Shown piece by piece: positions 34,866 to 44,486 of a DNA stretch of 64,000 nt. Each line of letters starts with the position of its first letter. The first letter of the stretch is position 1. The translations under genes and the position numbers were made by a program. The notes under the pieces are model-generated. The model did not search any database. It saw nothing but the letters and a program-made list of their open reading frames with translations, and had not been told where the DNA came from. The DNA comes from Sphingomonas sp. 35-24ZXX (GTDB lineage: Bacteria; Pseudomonadota; Alphaproteobacteria; Sphingomonadales; Sphingomonadaceae): assembly GCF_000786215.1 (NCBI RefSeq), contig NZ_JROG01000008.1, positions 1-64,000 on the forward strand, read 5' to 3'.

Positions 34866-36653
34866 TCAGCCGGGAATGGGCAGCAGGCCCGTGGCTTCGG
34901 CTTCGGCCAGCATCCGGCGCCCGAAATAGGGCGAGATGGTGAAGGTCGCCAGAACATCGGCGGGCGGCGTGCCAGGCTTGGCACCGACCGATTTCTCGAG
35001 CTGGGCCCAGTTTTTGCGCGCCTCGTCGATGCGTCCATTGGCCGCGAGCGCCAGCGCTCTTGCCAGCAGGAAATTGGGTTGCGCTTCAAGCTCGGGCGAA
35101 TCCGCAAGCAGCGCCAGGTCGAGCGCAGCCTTGGGCTTGCCGTTGATGACCCGGGTGATCACCAGCGAAGAAATCTGATATCCGCCAGGCTGCTCGTTCA
35201 TTGATCGCGCGCGCTCCAGCACCGGCTCGGCCCCGACGGGATCGCCGCACGACAGCAGGAAGCTGCCGGCCAGACTCAGGGTATCGGGTTCAAGCGGATT
35301 GCTCTCCACCGCCCGGCGCGAGAACGCGATGGAGCGGGGACAGTTGCCGCGCACCCATGCCGACCGAGCGACCGCGATCTGCGCCAATGCAGACTTGCTG
35401 TCATACTGCAGTGCGGCCTCGGCCAGTTCGCGCCCGCGCTCGGACGCCGCGAGCGGCGCGGGTTGCGCGCGCTGGGGCCGCGACAGCTCCATGTAAGACA
35501 ATGCCTGCAGCAACAGCGGCTCATCCGGATAGGCTTGCAGCGACCGAGCAAGGCATTGTTCGAGCATCTGCCGCTTCTCGGGCGCGCGACGCTGGCGGAA
35601 GCCGTCATACTGGACCAGGCAGGGATAGCCTGGCGAGACATCCTGGCCCAGCAGCTTGCGCTGGTGCTGGATGATCACCCCGCCGGACCTGGCGATGGTG
35701 GAAATGCCGGTGCCGATGGCCTGCTCGATATCGGGCGCGGCCATTGGGCTGCCCTTGCGATCGATTTCATACGACCACAAGGTGGTGCCGCTCGCCGTGT
35801 GGCGCAGCGTCAGAAAGATCGGCCCGCCTCGTGTGCCGTCATTCCCGGGAGCGCCGCGCACCAGCAGCGCATATTCGCGCGGACTGTCGCCATTATCGAC
35901 ATCATTGTGGCTGCCGGTGCTGACCGCCAGCATCTCGAAACGCTGGAGATGCATCTCGGCGATCTGCGCGGCGGTATTGAGATCATCGTTGCCCGCTACC
36001 GGGTCGGTGGTGATGTTCACATGCGCCAGCTGCGATCGCATGTCGCGCCGCGCGGCCTCTTCGCCATCATCGGGTCTCGCGACCTGCCAGACGACATAGG
36101 CGAGCGCGAGCAGCGCCAGGATGCCCACGGCCCACAAGGCCCAGCCGCGGTCGATGCCTTCGGGATCGGCAGGCAGCGGGGTCAGACGATCGCCCGCCAG
36201 GCCCGGCTGAGCTCCGGACGAATCCATGGGTCCGGCGCCTTCTTCGGCAGCGGAGAGCCCATCGGGTGCAGCCACCGGCGAAGGGCCCGGCACAGGCGCG
36301 GGTTCGGCCAACGGCACCAGCGTGACATTGTAATGGCCGACCGGGATAACGATGCGCTGGCGGCCTGCCGCCTGTTCGGGCGAGAGCCCGGCATAATGCA
36401 GATCGAGCATCTTGCGCAGCCGCCCGACCTGAACGCGGGGATAGCTGTCGCTCTGCGGATCGAAGCTGTCGTCGCGCCCCAGTCCCTCGACCGCGATCTG
36501 ATAGGCCTTGAGCCGCTCGCCATTGCCTGCAGCTGTCTGCTGGACAAGATATTCGAGCAGGCGCCGCAAGACGGGCGAGCGCACAAACTCCGGCGATTCC
36601 ATCACCAGTGCCAGTTCGGCCTGCATTGCGCTTCTATCGTGTGGCGCGTTCAC
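34866..36653 (-). CDS. One-TM regulator-like protein with cytoplasmic N-domain and TPR C-domain
   Basis: 595 residues. The N-terminal ~95 residues (RSPVLRRLLEYLVQQT, LKAYQIAVEGLGRDDSFDP, SYPRVQVGRLRKMLDLHYAG) match a domain I associate with alphaproteobacterial adenylate-cyclase/TPR-type regulators. A Pro-rich linker follows, then one TM helix (WALWAVGILALLALAYVVW, ~residues 170-188), and a large periplasmic part with TPR-like helices in its second half. This is the topology of CadC/ToxR-type membrane regulators, though DNA binding is not proven. It lies immediately upstream of the micropeptide operon on the same strand and may sense envelope state for it. Confidence 0.8.
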   Translation of the reverse strand: MNAPHDRSAMQAELALVMESPEFVRSPVLRRLLEYLVQQTAAGNGERLKAYQIAVEGLGRDDSFDPQSDSYPRVQVGRLRKMLDLHYAGLSPEQAAGRQRIVIPVGHYNVTLVPLAEPAPVPGPSPVAAPDGLSAAEEGAGPMDSSGAQPGLAGDRLTPLPADPEGIDRGWALWAVGILALLALAYVVWQVARPDDGEEAARRDMRSQLAHVNITTDPVAGNDDLNTAAQIAEMHLQRFEMLAVSTGSHNDVDNGDSPREYALLVRGAPGNDGTRGGPIFLTLRHTASGTTLWSYEIDRKGSPMAAPDIEQAIGTGISTIARSGGVIIQHQRKLLGQDVSPGYPCLVQYDGFRQRRAPEKRQMLEQCLARSLQAYPDEPLLLQALSYMELSRPQRAQPAPLAASERGRELAEAALQYDSKSALAQIAVARSAWVRGNCPRSIAFSRRAVESNPLEPDTLSLAGSFLLSCGDPVGAEPVLERARSMNEQPGGYQISSLVITRVINGKPKAALDLALLADSPELEAQPNFLLARALALAANGRIDEARKNWAQLEKSVGAKPGTPPADVLATFTISPYFGRRMLAEAEATGLLPIPG

Positions 36654-36909
36654 CTGGGTAAAATCCCTTCAGTGTTGGCTGTTCTTCGATAGCAACGGAT
36701 GAAGCGCCCGGAATCGATATCCTCTCCGCATCTGTCAGTTAAAAGATATAGACGCCAATGTAACTTTGCAATCAAACGTGACATGAAAATGCAGATTGAT
36801 AATGAAAAAGCGACATTTCACGGGTAACATTGCGCCAGACTGAGGCTAGAGGTCTTTTTACGGCGAGGGGCTTGGAACCTTAGCTGATCGCCCCTATCGA
36901 GGAGGGATC

Positions 36910-38739
36910 ATGCATTCCCCCCACCACGCGCCCCCGGCAGCGAGCGCCAGCCAGCCTGCCATGCGGCAGACCCTCGGACGCTTCCTGCCCTATCTCTGGC
37001 CCGCCGATCGGCCGGACCTGAAATTGCGCATCTGCGGGGCCATGCTGATGGTGCTGCTCGGTAAGGCCGCAGTGCTGTCGATGCCCTTCGCCTACAAGGC
37101 GGCGGTCGACCGCATGACCATCGACGGCACCACGATGGCGATGGCCGCGATCATCGCGGTGCTGGCTTATGGCGCGGCACGGCTCGGTTCGGTGCTGTTC
37201 GACAATCTGCGCAACGTGGTGTTCGAACGTGTCGGGCAAGAAGCGACGCGGACGCTGGCCGAGAACGTGTTCGTGCAGCTGCACAGCCTGTCGCTGCGCT
37301 TCCATCTGGCGCGCCGCACCGGCGAGGTCACCAAGGTGATCGAGCGCGGCACCAAGAGCATCGACGTGATGCTCTATTTCCTGCTGTTCAACATCGCCCC
37401 GACGGTGCTGGAGCTGGTCGCGGTGCTGGTGATCTTCTGGATCAACTTCGGCATCGGACTGGTGCTGGCGACCATCGCAATGGTGGCGATCTACATCGCC
37501 TTCACCCGGATGGTAACCGACTGGCGCAACCATTTGCGCGAAACGATGAACACGCTCGACGGCAAGCAGCTGGCGCGCGCGGTCGATTCGCTGCTGAACT
37601 ACGAGACGGTCAAGTATTTCACCGCCGAGGAACGCGAGGCCAAGCGCTATGGCGATGCGGCGCGCACCTATGCCAATGCGGCGGTCAAATCGGAAAATTC
37701 GCTGGCGCTGCTCAACGTCGGCCAGTCGCTGATCACCAACCTGATGATGGCAGGCGCGATGGCCTATACCATCTGGGGCTGGAGCCAGGGCCAGTTTACC
37801 GTGGGTGATCTGGTGCTGGTCAACACGCTGCTGATGCAGCTGTTCCGCCCGCTCGACCTGCTGGGCATGGTGTATCGCACCATCCGCCAGGGCCTGGTCG
37901 ACATGGCGGCGATGTTCGACCTCATCGATACGCCAGCCGAGATCGTCGATGTCCCCGGCGCACGGCCGATCGATATCTCGCTGCCCTCGGTCGAGTTCCA
38001 GAATGTCGATTTCGGCTATGATGCCGATCGCCAGATCCTGCACGGGCTGAGCTTCAAGGTCGAGCCGGGCCAGACTTTGGCGCTGGTCGGCCCATCGGGC
38101 GCGGGCAAATCGACGATCGCGCGGCTGCTGTTCCGCTTCTACGATCCCCAGGGCGGACGCATCCTGATCGGCGGGCAGGATATCGCCAAGGTCACGCAGG
38201 CATCGCTGCGCAAGTCGCTGGGCATCGTGCCGCAGGACACCGTGCTGTTCAACGACACCATCGGCTACAATATCGGCTATGGCCGCGAGGGCTCGAGCCA
38301 GGAGGAGATCGTGCGCGCGGCGCATGGCGCGGCGATCGGCACGTTCATCGAATCACTGCCGCGCGGCTATGATACCGAGGTCGGCGAGCGCGGGCTCAAG
38401 CTCTCGGGTGGCGAGAAGCAGCGCGTCGCGATCGCCCGCACCCTGCTCAAGAACCCGCCGCTCACCATCTTCGACGAGGCGACCAGCGCGCTCGACAGTG
38501 CCACCGAAGCCGAGATCCTGGGCACGCTCAAGTCGCTCGCCGAAGGGCGCACGACCCTGGTCATCGCGCACCGGCTTTCCACGGTCACCCATGCCGACAG
38601 CATCCTGGTGCTGGAAAACGGCCGCGTCGCCGAGCAGGGTTCGCATCGCGAGCTGCTGCGGCGCGGCGGGCTGTATGCTGCGATGTGGGAACGGCAGGCG
38701 CAGGAGCGCGAGAAGGAAGAAGCAGCGGTGGTGGCATGA
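36910..38739 (+). CDS. atm1: ABCB-type exporter, Atm1/NaAtm1 family
   Basis: 609-residue half-transporter: six TM helices, then an ATPase domain with Walker A GPSGAGKS, Q-loop VPQDT, signature LSGGEKQR and Walker B LTIFDEATSALDS. TM-region residues such as NVVFERVGQEATR, RFHLARRTGEV and LNYETVKYF are typical of the Atm1 subfamily, which exports glutathione conjugates or polysulfides and supports metal tolerance. The GGAGGG ribosome-binding site fixes the start. The downstream gene overlaps by ATGA. Confidence 0.93.
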   Translation: MHSPHHAPPAASASQPAMRQTLGRFLPYLWPADRPDLKLRICGAMLMVLLGKAAVLSMPFAYKAAVDRMTIDGTTMAMAAIIAVLAYGAARLGSVLFDNLRNVVFERVGQEATRTLAENVFVQLHSLSLRFHLARRTGEVTKVIERGTKSIDVMLYFLLFNIAPTVLELVAVLVIFWINFGIGLVLATIAMVAIYIAFTRMVTDWRNHLRETMNTLDGKQLARAVDSLLNYETVKYFTAEEREAKRYGDAARTYANAAVKSENSLALLNVGQSLITNLMMAGAMAYTIWGWSQGQFTVGDLVLVNTLLMQLFRPLDLLGMVYRTIRQGLVDMAAMFDLIDTPAEIVDVPGARPIDISLPSVEFQNVDFGYDADRQILHGLSFKVEPGQTLALVGPSGAGKSTIARLLFRFYDPQGGRILIGGQDIAKVTQASLRKSLGIVPQDTVLFNDTIGYNIGYGREGSSQEEIVRAAHGAAIGTFIESLPRGYDTEVGERGLKLSGGEKQRVAIARTLLKNPPLTIFDEATSALDSATEAEILGTLKSLAEGRTTLVIAHRLSTVTHADSILVLENGRVAEQGSHRELLRRGGLYAAMWERQAQEREKEEAAVVA

Positions 38740-39092
38740 CGGGGTTTGGCGCATCGATTGCAGCGGCGGCCTTGCTGCTCGCCTCGGCGCAGGGGGATGG
38801 CAGCCAGGCACAGGGCCCCGCCCCCTCTGGTGCGTGGACGGATCTCTACGGCGATGCCCAGCATCCAGGCGCCAGCTACCGCGTCCGATTGTTCGTCCAT
38901 GCCGCGCAGGCCTGTCTTCATTTTGCCGGGGAAGAGGCGTATGATGCAGAGCGCGCAGCGTTCCTCAACGCCATGATGGACGAGCATTGCGCCGGTCTGA
39001 AGGAGCGCTACACCGCGATTCTGGCCGATCCTGCAACCGATGCGCCGTCGCGCGCCTTGGTCGAGAAACACTGGGAGCCTTTGCGTGACTGA
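38736..39092 (+). CDS. Small secreted protein of unknown function
   Basis: 118 residues with a signal peptide (GASIAAAALLLASAQG), start overlapping the atm1 stop by ATGA. The mature part is short and contains two cysteines (QACLHFAG, DEHCAGLK) that could form a disulfide. No known domain recognised. Coupled translation suggests a role linked to Atm1 or to the phosphatase-like gene that follows. Confidence 0.7.
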   Translation: MTGFGASIAAAALLLASAQGDGSQAQGPAPSGAWTDLYGDAQHPGASYRVRLFVHAAQACLHFAGEEAYDAERAAFLNAMMDEHCAGLKERYTAILADPATDAPSRALVEKHWEPLRD

Positions 39093-39681
39093 ATCGCGAT
39101 GGAGTGCATTGATGCTGGCCGGCCTTGTGCTGGCGCTGCCCGGCTGCAAGGACCGCAACCAGTCCGAACGTTCGCCCGTGCAGATGCCGCCGATCCTGGC
39201 ATCGATGACCACTGCCCCTGTTGCCACGAAAGAGATGCCCATGTTCATACCGCTGACCGACGATATCCAGGTCTCCCCGCAGATTTCGCTCGATCAGGTC
39301 GCCGCCGCCAGGGCGCAGGGCGTGACCATGATCATCAACAACCGCCCCGATGGCGAGGATCCGTCCGCGCCGCAGAGCGCCGAGATCGAGACAGCGGCCA
39401 CCGCTGCCGGCATCGACTATGTTTCCATCCCCGTCACCCATGCCGGTTTTTCCGCCCCGCAGGTCGATGCGATGATCGCGGCGCTGGGCAAGGCCGAAGC
39501 AGGCGGCGGCAAGGTGCTGGCCTATTGCCGGTCGGGTACACGCTCGACCTTGCTGTGGTCACTCGCACAGGCCAAGAAGGGTGCCAATCCGGTCGAGCTC
39601 ACCCGGGTGGCTGCCAATGCCGGCTATGATCTCAGCCCGATCCGCCCGATGCTCGATGCGCTGTCGGGCCAGGTCGAATAA
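39085..39681 (+). CDS. TIGR01244-family phosphatase/sulfurtransferase-like protein
   Basis: Dual-specificity-phosphatase-fold domain (FIPLTDDIQVSPQISLDQV, MIINNRPDGEDPS) with the active-site loop AYCRSGTRST, the CxxGxR P-loop pattern of TIGR01244 proteins. From the GTG at 39085 the product has 198 residues and an N-terminal lipoprotein-like signal (ALMLAGLVLALPGCKDRN); the lipobox LPGC is imperfect. An internal ATG at 39241, preceded by AAAGAG, would give the usual ~146-residue cytosolic form. Which start is used is open. The family is often linked to sulfide handling. Confidence 0.8.
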   Translation: MTESRWSALMLAGLVLALPGCKDRNQSERSPVQMPPILASMTTAPVATKEMPMFIPLTDDIQVSPQISLDQVAAARAQGVTMIINNRPDGEDPSAPQSAEIETAATAAGIDYVSIPVTHAGFSAPQVDAMIAALGKAEAGGGKVLAYCRSGTRSTLLWSLAQAKKGANPVELTRVAANAGYDLSPIRPMLDALSGQVE

Positions 39682-39802
39682 GCCACCCAGCCCCATATCG
39701 GGGGTTTTTCATCATGGTTAACCGGATGATAACCCTCTTGTGACCATCCTTTGCCATTCCGATTGCGGACCATCCGCTGCGGAAAGGCAAGGAGAATGGG
39801 GC

Positions 39803-40363
39803 ATGGCCAGCCATCCCAGCGCGGCGTCCGGCAATTCGGCAGCAGCATTGACGCTCGCTGAACTACGCGAATTTGCGAGCTTCTCGCCAGGTGCGCAGCG
39901 CTACATCAAGCGCGCGCTCGATATCGGCCTGGCGCGCGAGGATGCCTTCAAGCGCTGGGCCCGCAATGCCGAGGAAACCGCCTCGATCCGCATGCATTAT
40001 CTGGTCTATCAGGATCTCAAGCTGCTGCGCGGCAACGTGCCCGATGCGCCGCACGAGGACGGGTTCGAGCATTTCATGGCGCTGCTCGTCCGGCTGGCGG
40101 CGTTCGATCTGTCGCAGGGCCGCATCGAGAGCTTCTCGTCGTTCCGCTTCCTGTATGAACGCCTGCTGGGCGCGGACGTCCGGCCCTGGCTGCCCTCGGC
40201 CTATTGCGCCGCCGCCGCGCTGCCGCAGATCCAGCCCGACCGCCGCAAGATCCTGCTCCAGTCGATCAGCGAAGCGGCGGCCACCGCTCCGGGCTGGTCG
40301 CTGCGCGCGCCCGTGTTCTTCCCCGAGTGGGTGGAATGGGTCAGCGGCGACGCCGCGCATTGA
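39803..40363 (+). CDS. Conserved hypothetical protein
   Basis: 186 residues, soluble and mostly helical by composition (LAELREFASFSPGAQRYIKRALDIGLAREDAFKRWARNAEETA). No signal peptide, TM segment or motif I recognise. AAGGAG at 39789-39794 supports this Met; an upstream in-frame ATG at 39740 has none. Not obviously operonic. Confidence 0.65.
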   Translation: MASHPSAASGNSAAALTLAELREFASFSPGAQRYIKRALDIGLAREDAFKRWARNAEETASIRMHYLVYQDLKLLRGNVPDAPHEDGFEHFMALLVRLAAFDLSQGRIESFSSFRFLYERLLGADVRPWLPSAYCAAAALPQIQPDRRKILLQSISEAAATAPGWSLRAPVFFPEWVEWVSGDAAH

Positions 40364-40402
40364 GGGTTTCTGGGTTGCGCTAAGGTTGCGCGACGTCCCC
40401 AG

Positions 40403-41557
40403 TCAGCTCGTGCCCACCAGGGCGCCCAGCACCACGCGGCGGTAGATCCGCGTCAGCGCATCCAGATCGGCAATCGCCACTGCCTCGTCGAGCTTGTGCA
40501 TCGTCGCGTTGCACAGCCCGAATTCGACCACCGGACAGATCCGCGACAGGAAGCGCGCGTCCGATGTGCCGCCGGTGGTGGAAAGCTCGGTCTCGATCCC
40601 CGTCTCTGCCCGGATCGCATCGGCGATCATCCCCGAAAGCTCGCCCGGCGGGGTCAGGAACGCCTCGCCCGAGATCTTCGCCTCGACGCTGCCGCCCATG
40701 GCTCCGGCGATGTCGGTAATCAATTGCGTCAGCGAGGCTCCGCTGTGCAGGTCGTTGAAGCGGATCGAAATCCGCGCCTCGGCCGCAGCGGGAATGACAT
40801 TGTGCGCCGGGTTGCCGACGGCGAGGTCGGTAACCTCGATATTGCTCGGCTGGAACCAGTCGGTGCCCTCGTCCAGCACCACGCGCTTGATCTCGGACAG
40901 GATCGCGACCAGCCTGGGGATCGGATTGTCCGCAAGGTGCGGATAGGCGACATGGCCCTGCTGGCCGGCGACGCGGATCCACATGTTAACCGAGCCGCGT
41001 CGCCCGATCTTGACCATGTCGCCCAGCCGCGCAACCGAGGTCGGCTCGCCCACCAGGCAAAGATCGGGCACATTGCCCTGCGCCACCATCAGGTCAATGA
41101 GCGCGCGGGTGCCGTAGAGGGCAGGGCCTTCCTCGTCGCCGGTGATGATCAGGCTGATCGTGCCGGCCTCGCGCGGGATATCGTGCAGCGCCGCAACGAA
41201 GCTCGCGATCGAACCCTTCATGTCAACGGCGCCGCGTCCGTGCAGCAGGTCGCCCCGGACTTGCGGCACAAACGGGTCGCTGGCCCAGCCCTTGCCCGGC
41301 GGCACGACATCGAGATGCCCGGCAAAGGCAAAATGCCGTCCGGGATCGCCCGCCGGCCGCCGGATCGCGAGCAGGTTCTCGACCGGGCCGTCAGGAGCCT
41401 CGCCGCAGACGAAGCGCGTGACCGCAAAGCCCAAGGGCTCGAGCATCGCCTCGAGACAGGCAAACACGGCCCCGCGCGCGGGCGTGACGCTTTCGCACGC
41501 GATCAGGCGGCTGGCGAGGTCGAGCGGGGCGGCGGCAACAAGAGCAGTGTCGGTCAT
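40403..41557 (-). CDS. dapE: Succinyl-diaminopimelate desuccinylase
   Basis: 384-residue M20-family dizinc amidohydrolase of the lysine/DAP pathway. Zinc ligands: His in FAGHLDVVPPG, Asp in RGAVDMKGS, Glu pair in TGDEEGPA, plus the later GEPTS and C-terminal NATMHKLDE. The TTGGTSDARF segment is typical of DapE. Length standard. Divergent to the cupin gene. Confidence 0.96.
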   Translation of the reverse strand: MTDTALVAAAPLDLASRLIACESVTPARGAVFACLEAMLEPLGFAVTRFVCGEAPDGPVENLLAIRRPAGDPGRHFAFAGHLDVVPPGKGWASDPFVPQVRGDLLHGRGAVDMKGSIASFVAALHDIPREAGTISLIITGDEEGPALYGTRALIDLMVAQGNVPDLCLVGEPTSVARLGDMVKIGRRGSVNMWIRVAGQQGHVAYPHLADNPIPRLVAILSEIKRVVLDEGTDWFQPSNIEVTDLAVGNPAHNVIPAAAEARISIRFNDLHSGASLTQLITDIAGAMGGSVEAKISGEAFLTPPGELSGMIADAIRAETGIETELSTTGGTSDARFLSRICPVVEFGLCNATMHKLDEAVAIADLDALTRIYRRVVLGALVGTS

Positions 41558-41598
41558 GGCGGCTTTCTATTTGACTGGTACCGCATTAGCATTGCGCC

Positions 41599-42054
41599 AT
41601 GCCCAAAGTCGACCTGCAAGCCATCCCCCAGACCAACGCCACCGGCTATCCCGAGCATCTTGCCGATGTCGTGCAGGAGCGCTGGTACCGCCGGCTTTCA
41701 CCCGCCACGGGCCTGGTCGATTTCGCCGCCAGCCATGTCGTGCTGAAACCCGGCGCCTGGTCGGCGCACCGCCACTGGCACGAACGCGAGGACGAGCTGC
41801 TGGTGATGGTATCGGGCACCGCGGTGCTGGTCGACGATTCGGGCCGTACGCCGCTGCATCCCGGCGATATCGCCACTTTTCCCAAGAACGATGGCAATGG
41901 CCATTGCCTGATCAACGAAAGCGATGCCGATTGCGTGTTCGTGGTGATCGGTCAGAGCGTCAATGGCCCGTGCCATTACCCCGATGTCGACATGCACGAA
42001 TTCGGCGCGGGCGATAAGCGCCGCCGCGATGGTGAGGCTTTCTCGCCCCGTTGA
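41599..42054 (+). CDS. Cupin-domain protein
   Basis: 151 residues. Cupin motif 1 SAHRHWHEREDELLVMVSG supplies two or three His and a Glu for a metal, and motif 2 (PGDIATFPKNDGNGHCLIN) supplies the last His. This fits small single-domain cupins annotated near sugar or amino-acid metabolism. Substrate not inferable. Confidence 0.85.
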   Translation: MPKVDLQAIPQTNATGYPEHLADVVQERWYRRLSPATGLVDFAASHVVLKPGAWSAHRHWHEREDELLVMVSGTAVLVDDSGRTPLHPGDIATFPKNDGNGHCLINESDADCVFVVIGQSVNGPCHYPDVDMHEFGAGDKRRRDGEAFSPR

Positions 42055-42207
42055 GGCGGGTTTTTCGACCTTCACCGGCTGACCGGCCGATTGTTGACCC
42101 CCTTTTGCAATAACCGGTGACAATCCGATGGCTGCGGCTGACCGCGCAGGTAGCGCCGCTGCGTGCGTTCCGGCTGTTGACCGCACCAGCAAAACACCTC
42201 ATAGGCT

Positions 42208-42226
42208 AATGCGAATCGCTTGCATT
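42208..42226. promoter_or_regulatory. Fur-box-like operator before the TonB receptor
   Basis: AATGCGAATCGCTTGCATT is a 19-bp interrupted inverted repeat (AATGC/GCATT outer arms, six of nine pairs) ending 18 bp before the receptor start. Size, sequence style and position match Fur/iron boxes of alphaproteobacterial heme or siderophore receptors. Confidence 0.6.
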
Positions 42227-42244
42227 ATCATTTGAGGGGACATC

Positions 42245-44446
42245 ATGACACGCTGGTTGAGTTCCGTGGCCGTGCTGGGGCTGTGCGCGGCTCAATTTTC
42301 TGCAGAGGCGCAAACCGCCCCGCGCGCCGACACCGATGCTTTGGCGGATGCCGAAGCAGGTGACGGGCGCACCATCGTCGTCTCGGCCACGCGCACGCCG
42401 ATCACCATCGACGAGGCACCTGCCACTATCTCGGCCAAGACCGATGAAGAGATTGCCGACGAACTGGCGACCGACATCAAGGATCTGGTGCGGTTCGAGC
42501 CGGGGGTCAGCGTTCGCCGCCAGCCCGCGCGTTTCGGCGCGGCGCTGGGCAGCACCGGCCGCGCGGGCAACGAGGATTTCACCATCCGCGGCATCGGCGG
42601 CAACCGCGTGCTGATCCAGGTCGATGGCGTGCGCATCCCGATGGGCTTCAACTTCGGCGCGCAAAGCGTGGGCCGGGGCGATTCGGTTGATATCGGGCTT
42701 GTCAAATCGGTCGAGATCCTGCGCGGCCCGGCCTCAGCGCTCTATGGCAGCGATGGCCTGGCAGGCGCGGTGAGCTTCACGCTCAGCGATCCCGAAGATA
42801 TCCTGAAGGGCCAGCAGGTCGCAGGGCTGGTGCGCAGCCAATATGCCAGCGCCGACGAGGAATTTGCCCAGACCGCGATCCTCGCGGGGCGATCGGGCGA
42901 TGTCTCGGCGCTGTTCTCCTATAGCCGCCGCGACTTCCAGGAGCTCGAGAACCGCGGCACCAATGACGTGCTGGGCGCCAATCGGACGACTCCCAATCCG
43001 CAGGACGGGCACAGCAATGCCGCGACCGCGCGCATCGTCTGGGACCCCGCCGGTGGCCACAAGCTGCGGTTGACTGGCGAATATCTCGACAACCGCATGG
43101 TCACCGATCTGCTGTCGGGCCGGTCGGCCACAGTCGACAATCTGGTCGCGCGCGACACCGGCGAGCGCTGGCGCATTGCCGGCGACTGGATCTGGGAGGG
43201 GACCGGCGCGCTCGAGATGGCGCGGGTCAACGCCTATTGGCAGTCAGCGAAGGACCGCCAGTTCACGCACGAAGACCGCACCCCGCTGGCCGACCGCACC
43301 CGCGACAACCGTTTCGACAACCGGGTCTATGGCCTCGCGGCAGAGGCGCGCCTGCGCTTTGCCACCGGCCCGTTGCAGCATAAGTTGGTGTTCGGCGGTG
43401 ATGCCAGCTGGACCCGGCAGCAAGGGCTTCGCGACGGCACGGTGCCGCCTGCGGGCGAGACTTTCCCCTCCAGCGCCTTTCCGGTGACCGATTATGCGCT
43501 CGCCGGGCTGTTCGTCGGCGACGAGATCAGTGTCGGGCCGCTCACCCTGTTTCCGGCGCTGCGCTTCGATCACTACAAGCTCACCCCGCAGGCCGATCCG
43601 CTGCTGCCGGCAACCTTTGTTACCACCGGCCAGTCGGGCAGCCGGCTGAGCCCCAAGATGGGCGCGGTGCTCAAGCTCAGCCAGGAGGTGCGGCTGTTCG
43701 CCAATTACGCGCAAGGGTTCCGCGCGCCCGAGCCCAGCCAGATCAACCAGTTCTTCGAGAATCTGGCGCAGGGCTATACCTCGCGGCCCAATGCCGATCT
43801 GGGCCCCGAGCGCAGCGAGAGCATCGAGGGCGGCATCCGCTTTACCAGCGAGGCGGTGAGCCTCAGCGCCACCGCGTTCAGCGCGCGCTACAAGGATTTC
43901 ATCAGCCAGGAGGTGGTCGGCGGCGGCTTCACCCCCGCCAATCCGGCGGTCTTCCAGTTCATCAACCTCGACCGGGTGAAGGTCGAAGGCGCCGAAGCGC
44001 GGCTGGAGCTGCGCGATACGTCGGGGATCAACGGCCAGGTCGCGCTGTCTTATGCCAAGGGCGATGTCATCGACCCGCAGGCGGGCACGCGCCTGCCTTT
44101 GGCCACGGTCGATCCGCTCAAGCTCATCGCCGGGCTCGGCTGGCGCGATCCCAGGGGCCGGTTTGGCGGGCAGTTGATCGCCACGCACAGCGCGCGCAAG
44201 TCCGATGAGCGCAGCACCGGGGTATGCACGCCGTCGTGCTTCCGTCCCGATGCATTCACGATCCTCGATGCCACTGCGTTCGTGACCCTGGGGCCGGTGA
44301 CGCTGCGCGCGGGCCTGTTCAACCTGACCAACGCCAAATACGCCTGGTGGGCCGATGTACGCGGGCTCGCCAGCACGACAACGATCGCCGATGCCTTCAC
44401 CCAGCCAGGCCGCAACGGCAGTGTCTCGTTGACTTATCGCTTCTGA
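42245..44446 (+). CDS. TonB-dependent receptor, heme/hemoglobin type
   Basis: 733-residue outer-membrane receptor. Signal peptide (SSVAVLGLCAAQFSAEA-Q), plug domain (TIVVSATRTPITIDEAPATIS, DFTIRGIGGNRVLIQVDGVRIP, VEILRGPASALYGSDGLAGAVSF) and a barrel ending SVSLTYRF. The long plug and FRAPEPSQINQFFEN region resemble the hemoglobin/transferrin/lactoferrin receptor family. A Fur-like box precedes it and a DUF6607 gene follows, as in many heme-uptake loci. Ligand not proven. Confidence 0.92.
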   Translation: MTRWLSSVAVLGLCAAQFSAEAQTAPRADTDALADAEAGDGRTIVVSATRTPITIDEAPATISAKTDEEIADELATDIKDLVRFEPGVSVRRQPARFGAALGSTGRAGNEDFTIRGIGGNRVLIQVDGVRIPMGFNFGAQSVGRGDSVDIGLVKSVEILRGPASALYGSDGLAGAVSFTLSDPEDILKGQQVAGLVRSQYASADEEFAQTAILAGRSGDVSALFSYSRRDFQELENRGTNDVLGANRTTPNPQDGHSNAATARIVWDPAGGHKLRLTGEYLDNRMVTDLLSGRSATVDNLVARDTGERWRIAGDWIWEGTGALEMARVNAYWQSAKDRQFTHEDRTPLADRTRDNRFDNRVYGLAAEARLRFATGPLQHKLVFGGDASWTRQQGLRDGTVPPAGETFPSSAFPVTDYALAGLFVGDEISVGPLTLFPALRFDHYKLTPQADPLLPATFVTTGQSGSRLSPKMGAVLKLSQEVRLFANYAQGFRAPEPSQINQFFENLAQGYTSRPNADLGPERSESIEGGIRFTSEAVSLSATAFSARYKDFISQEVVGGGFTPANPAVFQFINLDRVKVEGAEARLELRDTSGINGQVALSYAKGDVIDPQAGTRLPLATVDPLKLIAGLGWRDPRGRFGGQLIATHSARKSDERSTGVCTPSCFRPDAFTILDATAFVTLGPVTLRAGLFNLTNAKYAWWADVRGLASTTTIADAFTQPGRNGSVSLTYRF

Positions 44447-44486
44447 TTCGCAATACCGTTAGCATCCTAGAACAGGGGACTTGATC

